Shown: one piece after another, positions 42,751-50,789 of the stretch
Position numbering within the stretch: the stretch's first letter is position 1
How the letters are laid out: each line of letters starts with the position of its first letter
Origin: Desulfitobacterium_A nosdiversum
GTDB taxonomy: Bacteria; Bacillota; Desulfitobacteriia; Desulfitobacteriales; Desulfitobacteriaceae
Length of the DNA stretch: 64,000 nt
Direction: 5' to 3'
Assembly: GCF_049860565.1 (NCBI RefSeq)
Contig: NZ_CP172056.1
Location: 3,348,001 to 3,412,000, forward strand
The notes under the pieces: generated by a model
Told to the model about the DNA's origin: nothing
The model's input: the letters and a program-made list of their open reading frames with translations, nothing else
Database searches by the model: none
Program-made: the position numbers and the translations under genes

Positions 42751-42820
42751 TTAATTTAACCATTCTCCTATCACGCATTTATAAATGGCGTATGCTATAT
42801 ACTGAAAGAGTAACCCCTTT

Positions 42821-42836
42821 ATTGGCATATGTCAAT
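42821..42836. promoter_or_regulatory. Putative operator, CsoR-like gene
   Basis: Palindromic 16-mer ATTGGCATATGTCAAT; a related ATGGCGTATGCTAT occurs at 42785-42798. Near-identical to 43389-43404. Confidence 0.65.
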
Positions 42837-42907
42837 AACATTTTGCTTGTTTCTTTAAATTTTTTTATAACTCTATTCAAAATTTCTATATCTCTTTATT
42901 TAAAAAC

Positions 42908-42939
42908 AAAAGATTGACCTATTAATAGTCAATCTTTTG
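42908..42939 (-). terminator. Terminator of the NifX-like gene
   Basis: AAAAGATTGAC (42908-42918) pairs with GTCAATCTTTT (42929-42939), with TTTGTTTTT following on the minus strand. Confidence 0.85.
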
Positions 42940-42988
42940 AGATGATTGTTCGATATTTAATTTTTATTGGCTGCAACTCAATTGTAAT

Positions 42989-43345
42989 TTAATGATGATC
43001 ATGATGTTCCTGACAGATTGAACCTGTACTCACCAGCGTACCTTCAGCATAATTTTGAGCGGCATCGATCGTTTTTCCAGAAGCTCCTGTAATTACTTCG
43101 AGCCCAGCGCGTTTAAGGTTTTCAATCATTCCCCCGCCAATCCCGCCGCAGACTAATAGTTCTATGCCGTTTTCTTTAAATAACGAAGTAAGTCCTGCAT
43201 GCTGATGTTCAAGCCCTATTGAGCTTAGAATTTCAACTTTTCGAGCGGTTTTATTTTCAATTTCGAATACTGTATAGGCTTGTGCTCTTCCGAAATGAGC
43301 ATCAATAAGATCTCCGTTGCTTGGGATTGCAATTTTTTTGGCCAT
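42989..43345 (-). CDS. NifX/NafY-like iron-molybdenum-cofactor-binding-type protein
   Basis: A 118-residue member of the dinitrogenase FeMo-cofactor-binding fold (NifB/NifX/IssA-like). It shows KIAIPSNGDLIDAHFGRAQAYTVFEI and CGGIGGGMIENLKRAG. The tail CQEHHDHH is rich in His and may bind metal. ATG 43345 has GAGGAGGG at good distance. No nitrogenase genes are present in the window; relatives outside nitrogen fixation handle iron-sulfur clusters. It shares an operator with the CsoR-like gene. Confidence 0.88.
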   Translation of the reverse strand: MAKKIAIPSNGDLIDAHFGRAQAYTVFEIENKTARKVEILSSIGLEHQHAGLTSLFKENGIELLVCGGIGGGMIENLKRAGLEVITGASGKTIDAAQNYAEGTLVSTGSICQEHHDHH

Positions 43346-43388
43346 AATTTGTACCCTCCTCAAATGTGTAAATAAAATTTTGATTTAT

Positions 43389-43404
43389 ATTGGCATATGC
43401 TAAT
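43389..43404. promoter_or_regulatory. Putative operator, NifX-like gene
   Basis: Palindromic 16-mer ATTGGCATATGCTAAT, 44 bp upstream of the start, differing from the copy at 42821-42836 at only two positions. Confidence 0.65.
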
Positions 43405-43497
43405 TAAATTATAATCCGTTTTAAGGTAATGTCAACTTAATGTCTAAAGTTCATAAACATTTTTTGTTTTACTGAATACTATAACCAGGGTGGTAAA

Positions 43498-43833
43498 ATG
43501 GCGTATTCTATTAACGTTTCCTTAAGCAGCAGACAGCTCCATTTATTGCAAGATGGTCGAGTTATTCGATCCTACCCGGTTGGAATCGGAAAAATTGCTA
43601 CCGCAACACCTTCTGGTACATTCAGGATTATAAATAAAGCGCCGAACCCCGGCGGGCCATTTGGAGCGATGTGGATGGGACTCAATAAACCCCATTATGG
43701 AATTCATGGTACAAATAATCCTCAATCAATCGGTCATTATGTATCCAAAGGCTGCATAAGAATGTATAACCACGATGTTTTGGAACTTTCGCGAATTGTG
43801 CCCATTGGAACCACAGTAACTATTCGGCCTTAA
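43498..43833 (+). CDS. L,D-transpeptidase (YkuD domain)
   Basis: A 111-residue, single-domain YkuD protein. The active-site block is GIHGTNNP then SIGHYVSKGCIRMYN with the catalytic Cys and upstream His. No signal peptide or LysM domain is present, which is unusual for an enzyme that crosslinks peptidoglycan; it may act in spore maturation or leave the cell by another route. The ribosome site is weak (AGGGTGG). It is a single gene with a terminator. Confidence 0.92.
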   Translation: MAYSINVSLSSRQLHLLQDGRVIRSYPVGIGKIATATPSGTFRIINKAPNPGGPFGAMWMGLNKPHYGIHGTNNPQSIGHYVSKGCIRMYNHDVLELSRIVPIGTTVTIRP

Positions 43834-43861
43834 GCCTTTGTCAGGACGAATAATTAAACAA

Positions 43862-43899
43862 AAAGTCGGTTGTCCTTCTTTTAAAAGGCAACCGACTTT
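43862..43899. terminator. Bidirectional terminator between L,D-transpeptidase and kimA
   Basis: AAAGTCGGTTG (43862-43872) pairs with CAACCGACTTT (43889-43899), with T-rich flanks for both convergent genes. Confidence 0.85.
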
Positions 43900-43914
43900 A
43901 TTTCATCTCCGATT

Positions 43915-45735
43915 TTAATGTCTTATATGGTACGGAACGCTGGCAACAACAACATTTTTTCTTAATAATAGGGCCGTCTTAAGCATAAGCCCGGTTTGAT
44001 TATGCAAAAAGTACTGCCACCGTTTACGTGTAACAAACTCTGGAACTAAAACTGTGATTAGCTCTCTTGGCGCAGTGAGTTTTTCCTGTTCATCAATATA
44101 ATTAATAATCGGATCTAAAATAGATCGGTAAGGCGATGCCAATATAACCAAAGGAATATCCGGCTCATATTCCTCCCATTTCTTTTTTAATCTTTCGGCC
44201 TTTTCCTCATCTACACCCGCATGCACTGCTACGATATCTGGAGACAAGGTCTTAGCATAGTCTACCGTTTGAGCAACAACGCGAGTTAAGCTAGCGATAG
44301 GGATAATAATCTTTTGCCGAGTCGGCTCTTCAATAGTTTCACCATGAAAAGCCAGTTCTTTAGCAATATTTATATAGTGTTCATGGATCTTTTTAAAAAA
44401 GATGACCAAGATAGGAATTAACGCGATAACAATCCAAGCTCCGCTTATAAACTTCGTAACCGCAATAACAATCAGGACTATACCTGTAACGACCATGCCA
44501 ACCCCATTAATTAACGCATGCCAATACCATCCAGAGTGTTTTTGACTGATCCAACGCTTAACCATACCGCTTTGAGACAATGTAAACGATAAGAATACTC
44601 CGACAGCATAGAGCGGAATCAAGGCATGAACCTCACCTTTAAAGAGGATAATTAATAAAGAAGCAATTGCTGCTAAAGTAATAATCCCATTAGAATAGAC
44701 CAAACGATCTCCGCGCATCGCCAACTGTCGAGGCAGGAAGCCGTCTTTACCAAGCACGGATGCCAGCATCGGGAAACCTGCAAAGCTTGTATTCGCTGCC
44801 AGAAATAAAATCATCGCCGTACTGATTTGGATAAAATAGTAGAAAATATTACGTCCAAAAACCGTTGCTGCTATCTGGGAAATGACTGTTTCTGTAGTAC
44901 TTGGCAGGATATGATAGATATTCGCTAAAAACGTAATACCCCCAAATAGAATCACGATAATGCTAGCCATAATGATCAAAGTGATGGCAGCATTTCTTGA
45001 CTCGGGCTTCTTAAAGGCTGGAACACCATTGCTTATGGCTTCTACCCCGGTTAAAGCAGTACATCCTGCAGAAAATGCCTTTAAGATCAAGAAAACAGTT
45101 ACTCCTGACGATATGCTTGCTGCTGGCATTGGAGGAGCTGGAGGTTGACCATACATTGTTAGTTTGAAAATTCCTGTTCCTAATAAAAGAATGATGCTGA
45201 ATATGAAAAGATAAGTGGGCAAGGCAAAAATTGTTGCAGATTCTGTAATTCCTCTTAAATTAAGTAAAGTTAAAATCCAGATAAAAAACAAGGCTATAAA
45301 AACCTTATGGTCGTGAAGAGCCGGGAAAGCTGAGGTAATTGCCGCAACCCCTGCAGCCACACTTACTGCAACGGTTAAAATATAATCAATGATTAAAGCG
45401 GCACCAGCGACCAACCCGGGATTCGTTCCTAAGTTTTCCTTGGCTACAATATAAGCCCCGCCGCCTGAAGGGTAGGCATAAATCGTTTGCCGATAGGAAA
45501 GAACCAGAATCGCCAAGAGGCCTAAAATAGCGGCGGCTATTGGAAGGGAATACGGCAAGGCAACAGCACCTGCTAAAACAAGGACTAAAAGAATTTCTTC
45601 TGTTGCATAAGCAACGGAAGATAAAGCATCTGAGGAAAACACGGCTAATGCTTTTTTCTTGCTGAGCCGCTCATTTATCAATTGATTCGTGTTCTTAGGT
45701 TTACCAATCAGTAACCGTTTAAAGTACTTAAACAT
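43915..45735 (-). CDS. kimA: KimA-type potassium importer (APC superfamily)
   Basis: A 606-residue transporter closely matching the B. subtilis KimA (YdaO) layout: LSKKKALAVFSSDALSSVAY at the N terminus, 12 membrane spans, and a C-terminal cytoplasmic domain of about 150 residues. It is a high-affinity K+/H+ symporter that c-di-AMP inhibits. A c-di-AMP riboswitch is directly upstream, the same pairing as in B. subtilis. ATG 45735 is preferred because the GTG at 45744 lies within the ribosome site AGAGGTGG. Confidence 0.93.
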   Translation of the reverse strand: MFKYFKRLLIGKPKNTNQLINERLSKKKALAVFSSDALSSVAYATEEILLVLVLAGAVALPYSLPIAAAILGLLAILVLSYRQTIYAYPSGGGAYIVAKENLGTNPGLVAGAALIIDYILTVAVSVAAGVAAITSAFPALHDHKVFIALFFIWILTLLNLRGITESATIFALPTYLFIFSIILLLGTGIFKLTMYGQPPAPPMPAASISSGVTVFLILKAFSAGCTALTGVEAISNGVPAFKKPESRNAAITLIIMASIIVILFGGITFLANIYHILPSTTETVISQIAATVFGRNIFYYFIQISTAMILFLAANTSFAGFPMLASVLGKDGFLPRQLAMRGDRLVYSNGIITLAAIASLLIILFKGEVHALIPLYAVGVFLSFTLSQSGMVKRWISQKHSGWYWHALINGVGMVVTGIVLIVIAVTKFISGAWIVIALIPILVIFFKKIHEHYINIAKELAFHGETIEEPTRQKIIIPIASLTRVVAQTVDYAKTLSPDIVAVHAGVDEEKAERLKKKWEEYEPDIPLVILASPYRSILDPIINYIDEQEKLTAPRELITVLVPEFVTRKRWQYFLHNQTGLMLKTALLLRKNVVVASVPYHIRH

Positions 45736-45790
45736 TAAAGCCACCTCTTATAGTATAAAAATATTACTAGAATAGCCTTTTGGAAAAGAG

Positions 45791-45811
45791 AAAAACCCCA
45801 TAAAGGGGTTT
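45791..45811 (-). terminator. Riboswitch expression-platform terminator before kimA
   Basis: AAACCCC (45793-45799) with GGGGTTT (45805-45811), followed by TTTTTCTCTTTT on the minus strand; 55 bp before the start codon. Confidence 0.8.
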
Positions 45812-45826
45812 GCACAAAAGTTAATA

Positions 45827-45849
45827 GTAAACCATAGGGTATGGTTTAC
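45827..45849 (-). repeat. Perfect 10-bp-arm hairpin between aptamer and terminator
   Basis: GTAAACCATA (45827-45836) and TATGGTTTAC (45840-45849) with a 3-nt loop. Its place between the c-di-AMP aptamer and the terminator suggests a part of the switching structure. Confidence 0.6.
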
Positions 45850-45861
45850 ATTTCCCCCCTT

Positions 45862-45988
45862 CAACGCTTACGAGGTTAGCTGTCGGATTCGGGTTGAAAG
45901 GAATAACCCGTCACTTAACGTGATTCACCCCAACCAAGCTTTATCTGCCTGGATATCTGGTTCCCCCGCTTCAAAGAACTCAGCGTTT
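45862..45988 (-). ncRNA. c-di-AMP (ydaO-yuaA) riboswitch
   Basis: The minus strand contains GCGGGGGAACCAG, GGGGTGAATC, AACCCGAATCCGACAGCTA and ACCTCGTAAGCG in the order of the ydaO motif, and AACGCT/AGCGTT at the ends forms P1. It precedes kimA, so c-di-AMP is expected to reduce kimA transcription. Confidence 0.93.
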
Positions 45989-46117
45989 ATCTTATACAAC
46001 TGTACCCATAATAATCGTTTACCATAGAATTGTATAGAGTCTAATTAAATTAAAGTTTCGACTTATTTCGCTAATGTCAATAAGATTCGCAAAGAAGTTT
46101 CTTAAATGTAGAAATGC

Positions 46118-46759
46118 TCAATATTTTTCCAGAAAATAAACGAATCCTCCACCTAGAGTCGTCGAATTATACCATAATGCCAAATCAATTTTCTTAACTC
46201 TTCCATAATCCAATATAGTTAGGAAAGCACTTTGACCTTCCTCTATATATTCCAGCGAAATGATAGTGACCCAATGCCATCGGTCCAAATTTTTTACTTT
46301 ACCGTTATTTAAATTAAGAAACGCAACTGGAACGTCTTTTGACAGTCCTTTTTCAATAAACTTCAATATTTCCTGAAATTGAGAACGCTGAGATGGGGCC
46401 TCGGGCACTTCGTAAACATAATATTCAAGATTGCGTCCTTGCGCTTTGGCAAAATTAACCATAGGTTCAAAGAACATTTTTGTCGTATGCACACCTCGAA
46501 CGGATGGAGTAACATACCCCCACATTTTTTCCATTAAAGATATCCAGCCTTCTTTAGTGTTCAATTGTTCCGCAGATTCAAGAATATCCTTGGAATGGCT
46601 CAAATAATAGAAAATATTTGTTGCGGCAGTAGGACCACACCCAGAAAGACGCTGCCATTTTTTAGAGTACCATTCTTGATCGCCGCCAAAATATGTCTCT
46701 TGTGACTCTTTATCATAGATTTTTAATAAATTCAGATTTTTAATGGACGTTGTTGTCAT
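46118..46759 (-). CDS. Papain-fold-like cysteine peptidase-like protein
   Basis: A 213-residue protein of no named family I can assign. It has the ingredients of a papain-like (C39/BtrH-type) active site: GCGPTAATNIFYYL near residue 40 with a Cys before the helix, DRWHWVTIISL near 165 with the His, and LTILDYGRVKKID with an Asp or Asn position. No signal peptide or membrane span is seen, so it may act inside the cell. It lies downstream of the CitE-like gene by 75 bp in the same direction, but an operon link is uncertain. Confidence 0.65.
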   Translation of the reverse strand: MTTTSIKNLNLLKIYDKESQETYFGGDQEWYSKKWQRLSGCGPTAATNIFYYLSHSKDILESAEQLNTKEGWISLMEKMWGYVTPSVRGVHTTKMFFEPMVNFAKAQGRNLEYYVYEVPEAPSQRSQFQEILKFIEKGLSKDVPVAFLNLNNGKVKNLDRWHWVTIISLEYIEEGQSAFLTILDYGRVKKIDLALWYNSTTLGGGFVYFLEKY

Positions 46760-46834
46760 ACCTCACACCTCAGTAATCTATCACTACTCTTATTCTCTTT
46801 CTATTACCTACATATAACCATTTTTCTATCGATT

Positions 46835-47692
46835 TTAATCTTTATACTCTTTAAGAATTTGCTGTGCTCTCTTCAATACAGGCTCATCCAGCATTTTACC
46901 TTTCCATAATACTGCCCCGACTCCTTCAGATTGAGCTTTTTGATAAACTTCAACAATTTCTTCAGCCTCTTCAATCTCTGCTGCCAAAGGACTAAAAACA
47001 GTTTGTACGATTTCGATTTGACCTGGATGAATAATCAACTTTCCTTTAAAGCCTAGAGCTTTTGCCTTTAAACTATCTTGTTTTAACCCTTCATCATCCT
47101 TTACGCTCGGATATACTGTATCAATCGGTCCGGGAAGTTTTGACTGTGCTGAAGCCGCAACCAAACGGTTTCTAGCATAGGTTAAGGCCTCTGAATTTCG
47201 ATCATAAGGGATTCCTAAATCCAAAGAATAATCAAGCGCCCCAAAAACAAGTCGTTTAACACGAATGGAAGCCTGGGCAATTGATTCTGCATTAGCAATC
47301 CCTGCAGCAGTTTCAATCAGTGGAAAAAGTCCAATCCTTTGCTCGTCTTCAGTCAGCCTGTCGGATTCAAGCTGATCAATCACCCAGGATGCTTTTAAAA
47401 TATCAGAAACAGACTCCGCCTTTGGCAGCATAATTCCAAAAGGCCGCTCTGGAATAACCATCAACAAATCTTTTAGGGCCCAAGGTGTTGAAAGCGCATT
47501 TATGCGAACTATAACCTGACGATTCTGATGAGTTCTCACTGCGGCTGCTACATTTAAACGAGCTTGTTCCTTTTCTGAAGGGGCAACCGCATCTTCTAAA
47601 TCGAGAATGACAACGTCTGCAGCGGATTCTAATGCTTTTTCATTCTTTTTCCGATCACTGCCAGGCGAAAACATAAATACCCGTGTCTTCAC
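46835..47692 (-). CDS. HpcH/HpaI aldolase/CitE-like lyase
   Basis: A 285-residue TIM-barrel lyase of the CitE/malyl-CoA lyase group. It shows RVFMFSPGSDRKK, VVILDLEDAVAPSEK with the metal Asp/Glu, VRINAL, FGIMLPKAES, LFPLIETAAGI and FGALDYSLDLG. Translation starts at GTG with AAAGGAGG upstream. CitE-like enzymes cleave 3-hydroxyacyl-CoA or dicarboxylate CoA esters to acetyl-CoA or glyoxylate partners. It follows the meta-pathway aldolase gene after a 265-bp gap, so it might take part in the same catabolism, without proof. Confidence 0.85.
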   Translation of the reverse strand: MKTRVFMFSPGSDRKKNEKALESAADVVILDLEDAVAPSEKEQARLNVAAAVRTHQNRQVIVRINALSTPWALKDLLMVIPERPFGIMLPKAESVSDILKASWVIDQLESDRLTEDEQRIGLFPLIETAAGIANAESIAQASIRVKRLVFGALDYSLDLGIPYDRNSEALTYARNRLVAASAQSKLPGPIDTVYPSVKDDEGLKQDSLKAKALGFKGKLIIHPGQIEIVQTVFSPLAAEIEEAEEIVEVYQKAQSEGVGAVLWKGKMLDEPVLKRAQQILKEYKD

Positions 47693-47825
47693 GATAATTG
47701 CCCTCCTTTATAAATCTTGCCACCTTAGATAGAATTTATAATAATCTATTATTTACTCTACGCTCATTGAATACAAGTAGGTTATTCTATATTACAAAAA
47801 TTATTTATACAAAACCATAAAAATA

Positions 47826-47923
47826 GGAGCTGTCGCAAAACCTATGGTCTTGTAGTTTCGGGTCTTTTGCAATAGTCCATAATTTTTGTGCGCACGAAAA
47901 AGGAGCTGTTTTGCAACAGCCCC
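47826..47923. mobile_element. 98-bp MITE-like element with 16-bp terminal inverted repeats
   Basis: GGAGCTGTCGCAAAAC (47826-47841) and the reverse complement of 47908-47923 (GGGGCTGTTGCAAAAC) match at 14 of 16 positions. GGGGCTGTTGCAAA resembles IS1182-type ends. No transposase frame and no clear target duplication are seen. The right end also forms a hairpin (47902-47923) with a T run on the minus strand and can terminate the dmpG message. Confidence 0.55.
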
Positions 47924-47957
47924 TTCGTTTTAGCAAACAATTTTATAGGTTTTCTAT

Positions 47958-48965
47958 TTATTTATGAGCAAGCTCATAGGCGACGTCGATAATCCAATCC
48001 TCTTGTCCGCCTACAGCTTTTCTCCGGCCTAATTCCATTAAAATATCTCTTGCATCTACGCCAAACCGTGCAGCGGCGCGCTGAGCATGCAGCATGAAGC
48101 TTGAATATACGCCAGCGTAGCCAATCATCAAACTATTGCTGTTCGTTTTAAGCTTTAGTCCTTTTCCCTCAACAATGGGTTTAAGGACATCCTCACTGGC
48201 ATCCATCGCCTTATATAAATTGCCATCATGCTCATAGCCCATCTTATCAAAGGTTGCTATCAGCATTTCTGTCGGAGTATTTCCCGCACCCGCTCCGAGC
48301 CCTGAAAGACAGCCATCAATATAAGTCGCGCCTGCTTCAATTGCGGTAAGGCTATTGGATACGGCAAGGCCTAAGTTATTATGAGCATGATGTCCGATCG
48401 GGACCTTTAAGTTTTTCTTTAAGGATCCGATTTTAGCCGCAACATCCTTGGGCAGCATGGCTCCGCCTGAATCTGTAACATAAACTACATCCGCTCCGTA
48501 ACTTTCCATCTTGAGCGCTTCTTCGGTTACCCTCTCGACGCTTGCCATATGGGACATCATCAAAAATCCCACAGTAAACAATCCCATATCTTTCGCAGCT
48601 TTGATATGTTGCTCTGAAATATCCGCCTCAGTTACATGAGTGGCTACTCTTACCGCTTTAGCTCCGCATTTGCGAACCATTTCTAAATCTTCTACAGTTC
48701 CAATGCCAGGAATCAATAAAACCGTTAGTTTGGACTTTGTTAGAACGGATGAAGCTGCACTGATTAAATCAAAATCACTGTACTTTGAAAAACCATAATT
48801 AATGGTCGAACCTGTAAGTCCATCCCCGTGCCCTATTTCAATGAGATTGACTCCTGCGTTCTCTAAAGCCGCGGCCACTTTCATGACATCATCGGGATTA
48901 AATTGATGGGAAACGGTATGGCTTCCATCTCTTAACGTTGTATCTGTTAGAAAAATCTTAGACAT
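47958..48965 (-). CDS. dmpG: 4-hydroxy-2-oxovalerate aldolase
   Basis: A 335-residue DmpG/MhpE-type aldolase that splits 4-hydroxy-2-oxovalerate to pyruvate and acetaldehyde. It has TDTTLRDGSHTVSHQF with catalytic residues, IEIGHGDGLTGST, HAHNNLGLAVSNSL as metal-binding His pair, and the C-terminal DmpG communication domain. The start overlaps the acetaldehyde dehydrogenase gene by 8 bp, as expected for a channelling DmpFG complex that never releases acetaldehyde. Confidence 0.97.
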   Translation of the reverse strand: MSKIFLTDTTLRDGSHTVSHQFNPDDVMKVAAALENAGVNLIEIGHGDGLTGSTINYGFSKYSDFDLISAASSVLTKSKLTVLLIPGIGTVEDLEMVRKCGAKAVRVATHVTEADISEQHIKAAKDMGLFTVGFLMMSHMASVERVTEEALKMESYGADVVYVTDSGGAMLPKDVAAKIGSLKKNLKVPIGHHAHNNLGLAVSNSLTAIEAGATYIDGCLSGLGAGAGNTPTEMLIATFDKMGYEHDGNLYKAMDASEDVLKPIVEGKGLKLKTNSNSLMIGYAGVYSSFMLHAQRAAARFGVDARDILMELGRRKAVGGQEDWIIDVAYELAHK

Positions 48966-49836
48966 GTGCCATACCTCCTAACATCTTCTTCGCTTTCGTT
49001 TCAGCTATCTTTATCGCAGCGGCGTTAATAATATCCAGGTTACCTGAGTAGACCGGCAGATAATCTCCCAATCCTTGAACCTGAACTACCGTTGTTACAA
49101 TATTATCTTGAATAATTGGATCTAACAGGAGTTTAAAGCCCGGTACATAGCCTTTAATTGTTTCGACCATTTTATTGACAGCCTCTGTAATGACATGGGT
49201 ATCGGGATTTTTCACCTTAGTATATATTGTATTTCTCATGAAAATAGGCGGTTCGGCGGGATTTAGAATAATAATAACCTTAGCCGAATCAGCCCCGCCA
49301 ACATCTTCAAGAGCTCGTTTTGTGGTTACCGTAAACTCATCAATATTTGCTCTCGTCCCAGGTCCTGCACTTTTGCTGCTAATCGAAGAGATTACTTCTG
49401 CATACTCGACATCAGCTGCTGCGTTAATTGCAGCCACAATCGGTGTTGTTGCCTGTCCGGCACAAGTGACCAGGTTAACATTATCCAGGTCAAGCATATC
49501 CTCGCTTAAATTAACAGCCGGTACGCAATAAGGGCCTACGGCAGCAGGCGTTAAATCGATCGCAAACTTGCCGCTCTCTTTCAACAATGGGGCATGGGTC
49601 AAATGAGCTGATGCGCTTGTACAATCAAACACGATTTGTATATCTTCTTTTTTTAAGATAGCGCTGATTCCTTCAATTGAAGTTGGAACGCCTAACTTAT
49701 TCGCGTAATTAATTCCGTCAGACTGAAAAATATTGACGATTAACTCTGGCTGTAAATATTCGCTTCTTAAAACTTTATGCAATAGATCCAGTCCAATATT
49801 TCCCGGACCAATAATGCCTACCTTCACTTTTTCCAA
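48958..49836 (-). CDS. dmpF: Acetaldehyde dehydrogenase (acetylating)
   Basis: A 292-residue CoA-acylating acetaldehyde dehydrogenase, making acetyl-CoA and NADH. It has the NAD motif GIIGPGNIGLDL, LVTCAGQATTPIVAA with the catalytic Cys, and SKSAGPGTRANIDEFT. Translation starts at TTG, with GGAGGAG 5 nt upstream. It is partner of the next gene (aldolase) in a fused-operon arrangement. Confidence 0.97.
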   Translation of the reverse strand: MEKVKVGIIGPGNIGLDLLHKVLRSEYLQPELIVNIFQSDGINYANKLGVPTSIEGISAILKKEDIQIVFDCTSASAHLTHAPLLKESGKFAIDLTPAAVGPYCVPAVNLSEDMLDLDNVNLVTCAGQATTPIVAAINAAADVEYAEVISSISSKSAGPGTRANIDEFTVTTKRALEDVGGADSAKVIIILNPAEPPIFMRNTIYTKVKNPDTHVITEAVNKMVETIKGYVPGFKLLLDPIIQDNIVTTVVQVQGLGDYLPVYSGNLDIINAAAIKIAETKAKKMLGGMAHV

Positions 49837-49886
49837 TATATCTCCTCCTCAGGGAATGAGTGCACAATATATCTAAGCACTGCACA

Positions 49887-50675
49887 TTATTCGAAATCCA
49901 CCTTAATCTCGCCTAAATCGCTGAATACTGCCTTAATGTGATCTCCAGCCTCTACTGGCGGAGCAGCAGATAAAGCGCCGGAAAGCACGACTTCCCCTTT
50001 TCCAAGAACTACGCCGTATTCGTACAAGGTATTCGCCAACCAGGCAACAGAATATGCAGGATCTCCTAGAACATCCTCTCCTTTGCCTCCGTTTATCTTC
50101 TCGCCATTCTTGAAAAGCTCCATCGATACTGCTTTTAAATCAATCTTCTTGGGATCTACTCTCTTACCGCTTAATACATATAGACCTGAAGAAGCATTGT
50201 CTGCAACCGTATCGATAATATTGATCTTCCAATCGGCCACTCGACTGTCAACGATCTCAATTGCAGCGACGACATAATCTGTGGCCGCGATGACATCCTC
50301 GGCTGTTGCATGGGGTCCTTTCACAGCCTCTTTCAAGATAAAGGCGATTTCAGCCTCGACTTTAGGCGCAACCAGCTTTTTTCTTGCGGCAATATTATTT
50401 TTAACTTCCATGCTATCGAGTAAATGCCCAAAGTCCGGTTGATTAACATTTAACATATTTTGCATTGCTAAAGAGGTTAAGCCGATCTTTTTGCCCGTAA
50501 TTGTTTTTCCTTCGGCTAATTCCTTTTTAATATTCAGCAATTGAATGCTATAGGCATCTCTAATTGCCAATTCAGGATTTGTGACGGAAATGGGCTTAAT
50601 ACCAATACATGTTTTCTCCGCTTCCTTTAGGGCTGAAGCGAGTTCGTTATAAATTAACTCTCTATTCTCTGACAT
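49887..50675 (-). CDS. 2-hydroxypenta-2,4-dienoate (2-keto-4-pentenoate) hydratase
   Basis: A 262-residue enzyme of the MhpD/DmpE family that hydrates 2-hydroxypenta-2,4-dienoate to 4-hydroxy-2-oxovalerate. GKKIGLTSLAMQNML, QPDFGHLLDSM, PKVEAEIAFIL, AIEIVDSRVADWKI and TVADNASSGLYVL are conserved blocks. The related decarboxylase DmpH shares these, so hydratase is inferred from the hydrolase-type pathway and gene order. ATG 50675 is preferred over GTG 50687, which sits in the ribosome site. Confidence 0.9.
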   Translation of the reverse strand: MSENRELIYNELASALKEAEKTCIGIKPISVTNPELAIRDAYSIQLLNIKKELAEGKTITGKKIGLTSLAMQNMLNVNQPDFGHLLDSMEVKNNIAARKKLVAPKVEAEIAFILKEAVKGPHATAEDVIAATDYVVAAIEIVDSRVADWKINIIDTVADNASSGLYVLSGKRVDPKKIDLKAVSMELFKNGEKINGGKGEDVLGDPAYSVAWLANTLYEYGVVLGKGEVVLSGALSAAPPVEAGDHIKAVFSDLGEIKVDFE

Positions 50676-50789
50676 GTTATCCCCCACCTTATATTGATAT
50701 GGAAAAGCCCAATATAGTTTGTCATTGCAAAACTGCGTTCTAATGATCTAGTTAAATATGAGGGCACTTATTGTGCCCCCAAATCTTTA

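Noticed and set aside
42989..43345. Evidence for nitrogen fixation
   Set aside because: A NifX-like fold alone is common outside nitrogen fixation; no nif structural or assembly genes are in the window.
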